A stretch of DNA of 64,000 bases from Spongilla lacustris (taxonomy: Eukaryota > Porifera > Demospongiae > Spongillida > Spongillidae). Shown in pieces: positions 61,036-64,000 of this stretch (positions within the stretch are counted from its first letter, which is position 1; every line of letters starts with the position of its first letter). Location of the stretch: the NCBI GenBank assembly GCA_949361645.1, contig OX442417.1, positions 9,392,815-9,456,814 on the forward strand, given 5' to 3'. The position numbers were made by a program, and so were the translations under genes. Below the pieces are notes generated by a model. That model was not told the DNA's origin, ran no database searches, and was given only the letters and a program-made list of their open reading frames with translations.

Positions 61036-62838
61036 ATGTCACAAAGGCCATGGGGTCTTGGTAACCGTGGAAACATGTGCTATGTGAATGCGGCCCTCCA
61101 GTGCTTGTTCAGCTCTACTAAATTCACAGATGCATTCTGTAAGTATGCATGCATTCATTATTACATCACCTTAATGTTCCCTTCATTCCATCGTGCGACC
61201 TCATTTACATGTATCAGAATATGTGATATGTGCATGTCCTATGGTGTGGAGTGCCCATGGCATGCTTATCATGTGCATGTGGCCTGTAGTACAATTCACA
61301 GGTAGTGTAGAATAATGGCACACCATGCATGGGCACAGGTGACATATCCAGATCAAACAGCAACTCCCCTTTGTTGGCTGCAATCAGAGAACTGTTGGAT
61401 AAAATGAAGAGTGAAGCAACCTACATGTATTCAGATGCATCTGAAGTGAAGGTATGTCACTGTAGCATCTGTGCTAGTTATTATGGAATATTACTAGTAA
61501 AGTCGAAAGTTGTTTCAATATAAACGTTATCTTTCTTGCTGCTAAAATGTGATGTGATGGTTGTTGTAGTAGTGTCTGTGGTGCTTAGAGTCTTGCTACA
61601 AAAATCACTTGCAGTTTGTTCTGGACAGGTTTGTAAGCCAATGTTGAATATACCAAAGTGATCTACATGTACACCATGTACATGTAACATTAGTTTTTGG
61701 TGAAGTGGTTACTATAAATGATACAAGCCAGTGCTTATGTTAGTATTTAGCTTTTTCCTGTTATCATATCGTGCTTACATGTACATGTATGTTTGTAGCT
61801 GTGACTGCTCTGGGCATGTCTTCTGTCATATAGGAGGCAATTGGAGTTATGGTGACGAGATTTTCCAGTTTTTCACAACAAGACTCACAAGAATTTCTTA
61901 ATGCATTGCTTGAGAATGTTCATAATGCTCTGACAACCACAGGGCAGCAAGCATCAGTGGTAATATATGCAGACAGCTCTGTCTGCAAAACATACAGCTA
62001 TTTTGCATAAATGACTTCTTGTCTATAAGGTTACTGAATTCTTTCAAGGACAGCAGCAGTATACTCTCACATGCCAGCTTTGCAGTAAGGTGCTTAACAC
62101 AAAGCGACTATTGAATACACTGTTTTACTTAATTTTATTTGCATCTAGGCAACTACAAGACATGATCCTTTCATGTTTCTTTTTGTTCCAATAAGTGATG
62201 TAAGTACTATCTGATAAGACTGCAGTGTCTTCATGGTCTGCTATTTGGCTGCAGTCTGCTGGCACTCTTGATGTTGCCAGCTTGTTCGAAAAAGAGGAAA
62301 ATGTTGAAGGTAGCAACTGGTGAGTTGCAGGGGTTAATTTGTGTTTCCAAATGCAATACTGTATTACTATACATGTAGGTATGTATATATTCGTATTAGT
62401 GATAGGATCGTATATGCATTTTTGTGATATGTATTGGGGTATCCAATCCAACAGTGGTCATGTGATGGACATGTACCATGTATCTCATCATTACTTTTAA
62501 AGAATTCTTTGAAGCCAACATACATGTATGTATAAAATATGTATTTAACAAGAAAGGCCCACATACCCTCATTGTTTAGCTCTACTTTCCGATTACTATT
62601 AAATCCAACTTCAGGCCCCAACTTCAAGGGGCAATCCGAATTTTTACTTTAGAGTTTACTCTTTCAATTTAAGTTTCTCTTTGTATAAAAAATTGTAGCG
62701 CATCTAAGATTCGACTAGGTTTTACTGTTTATGATTACTATTTTACTGTACTTGTATTTTAAAAACATCATTTTAACACCACAGGCTAGTAGCAAATGAT
62801 GTAATCTATATATATATATAACGGTGGAGTGTCCACGT

Positions 62839-62889
<51 letters not shown>

Positions 62890-64000
62890 TGTGTGTGTGA
62901 AGCACGTTTTTTGGGTTTGAATCCTGGTGAGGTCGATTTTTCTTTTCGCTCTTTTTTTTTTAATTCTTACCAAGGAATGCAATTCTATCGGGCGATGTTG
63001 TTGGCGTTATGTTACAAACTTATATTCATGGTTTTATTATTTTTTTGCTAATTAGCTTGCATGGCAGTCAATAGTACGGGTAATTAAAAGCAGCTGTTAC
63101 TCATTTACTACAATAGGCGTGCAATGATTACTTATACAGCTGTTACGCATTGTTTTTAGTTTGCAATTAGACATTAACGTTGAGCGGTTTGGAAAATACA
63201 AATGAGCCTGAGTCGCCTGAACGGCCCTGAAGAGTGAGTGCGCCTGCATCAAATGGGACAGCATCGATGACTACACGTATAGGTATAATATAGGAATTAA
63301 GAACCCGCGGCTAACCGCTAGGCCAATTACATAACCAGGTAAACTGATACCATGCACGGCAATGGCACAGCTGTATATACGATACGCTGTCCGGCTACGC
63401 ACATATAATGCCCAACTAACAATGTGCAGTACCTTTTGTACTGTATAGTTGCATTGGGCCTTCTCTACATAATTAATTACTACTGTCTTTCTGCTCCAGA
63501 GGGAGATACAGGCATGTAGATTCTTTTACGTAGTGAACAGTTATATATACTGCAAGCAAAGCTGCAACAAGCAAACTAGTGAGATCATAACAGTGGGCTG
63601 TGTATATATATACATGTACATGTACATGAATGTACATTTCTTTTCTATTAGTTATTATCATTTTATTAATGTTTTGTTTATTTAGACAAGCTACACAATG
63701 TATGGGTTGATCCATAGGTCTTGCGAACATTGCAAGAAACAAACCTGTGTGAAACGGACAATGAAGGTGTATACTGCCCCTACAATTCTGATGTTGTACT
63801 TGAAAAGATTTCATCACAAGTAAGGATTAGGTCCCTTTGCAAAGCCAGATGCGTGGCAATAATTCCAGTCAGTATTTATGCCGTTGTTTGCTTACATTTT
63901 GTACTTTGATCTTTTCTTACTACAGGAATGGAACTGAATATAAACTGGACACTGACATGAAATTTCCACTGTATGCTGTGTTACTTAACAAATCCTTTCC
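61036..64000 (+). CDS. Ubiquitin-specific protease, 5' portion
   Basis: A cysteine deubiquitinase of the USP (C19) family. Eight plus-strand exons join in frame: 61036-61138, 61339-61451, 61834-61959, 62030-62089, 62149-62199, 62255-62319, 63718-63819 and 63926 to the window edge, about 231 residues. The Cys box is GLGNRGNMCYVNAALQCL (catalytic Cys15). The QDSQEFL box (about 88-94) is next, then the zinc pairs CQLC (129-132) and CEHC (175-178), FEKEENVEGSNW before the second pair, and LKRF (201-204) in ILMLYLKRFHH. The catalytic His box lies beyond the window. The Cys box begins seven residues after the ATG, so no N-terminal UBL or DUSP domain is present unless upstream exons exist; a possible CCAGCAG acceptor just before the ATG leaves that open. 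Introns are mostly 55-380 nt, one 1.4 kb. The exact USP orthologue is not assigned. Confidence 0.9.
62808..62899. repeat. (TA)n and (GT)n microsatellites
   Basis: A short TATATATATATA run followed by about 60 bases of GT repeats, in the large sixth intron of the USP gene. Confidence 0.95.
62900..63717. other. Rest of USP intron 6
   Basis: AT-rich, no exon recognised. The codon split on either side of this intron (TG|G, Trp173) shows that 62319 and 63718 join directly, so no exon is missing. Confidence 0.6.

Overview
The window is nuclear DNA of an early-branching marine animal, most likely a demosponge. The signs are multi-exon genes with many 50-110 nt introns beside kilobase introns, Ig/fibronectin-III membrane receptors, an animal-type asparaginyl hydroxylase, very dense DNA transposons, and the palindromic hexamer ACATGT scattered as short tandem runs. 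The organism is inferred; nothing in the sequence names it. There is one 200-N assembly gap (13795-13994).

Layout. 0-6.4 kb: minus-strand exons of unknown protein(s), one with an in-frame tandem duplication, plus a retroelement scrap. 6.5-11.5 kb: transposons, including a TTAA-flanked element, a palindromic MITE and a hAT element with an exact 8-bp target duplication, a decayed BED finger and a double palindrome inside. 11.7-13.6 kb: minus-strand exons of a charged, coiled-coil-like protein running into the gap. 15.2-17.4 kb, with possible alternative 3' exons at 22.2-22.4 kb: receptor A (FN3, stalk, membrane helix, tyrosine-bearing tail). 18-31 kb: mostly transposon debris and poly-C tracts. 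31.5-34.6 kb: a broken Ig-like exon, then receptor B (Ig, FN3, stalk, membrane helix, tail). 35.5-46.4 kb: a nested transposon block; a foldback element holds a nearly complete Ginger-type transposon (integrase, CXC-like, Ulp1-like protease, PHD finger; one internal stop) and a second decayed autonomous element. 47.1-59.5 kb, minus strand: a complete nine-exon gene for factor-inhibiting HIF (HIF1AN). Its 349 residues equal the human length, and its introns carry Tc1/mariner-like, hAT and palindromic elements. 61.0-64.0 kb, plus strand: the first eight exons of a ubiquitin-specific protease that leaves the window before its catalytic histidine.

The best-supported host genes are HIF1AN and the USP, which diverge from a 1.6-kb spacer holding a 21-bp minisatellite, and the two receptors, which share phase-1 exon borders and domain order and look like a tandem pair. 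Two HIF1AN introns begin with a minisatellite whose unit repeats the exon-intron junction, giving arrays of decoy splice donors. I regard that as the most unusual structure here.
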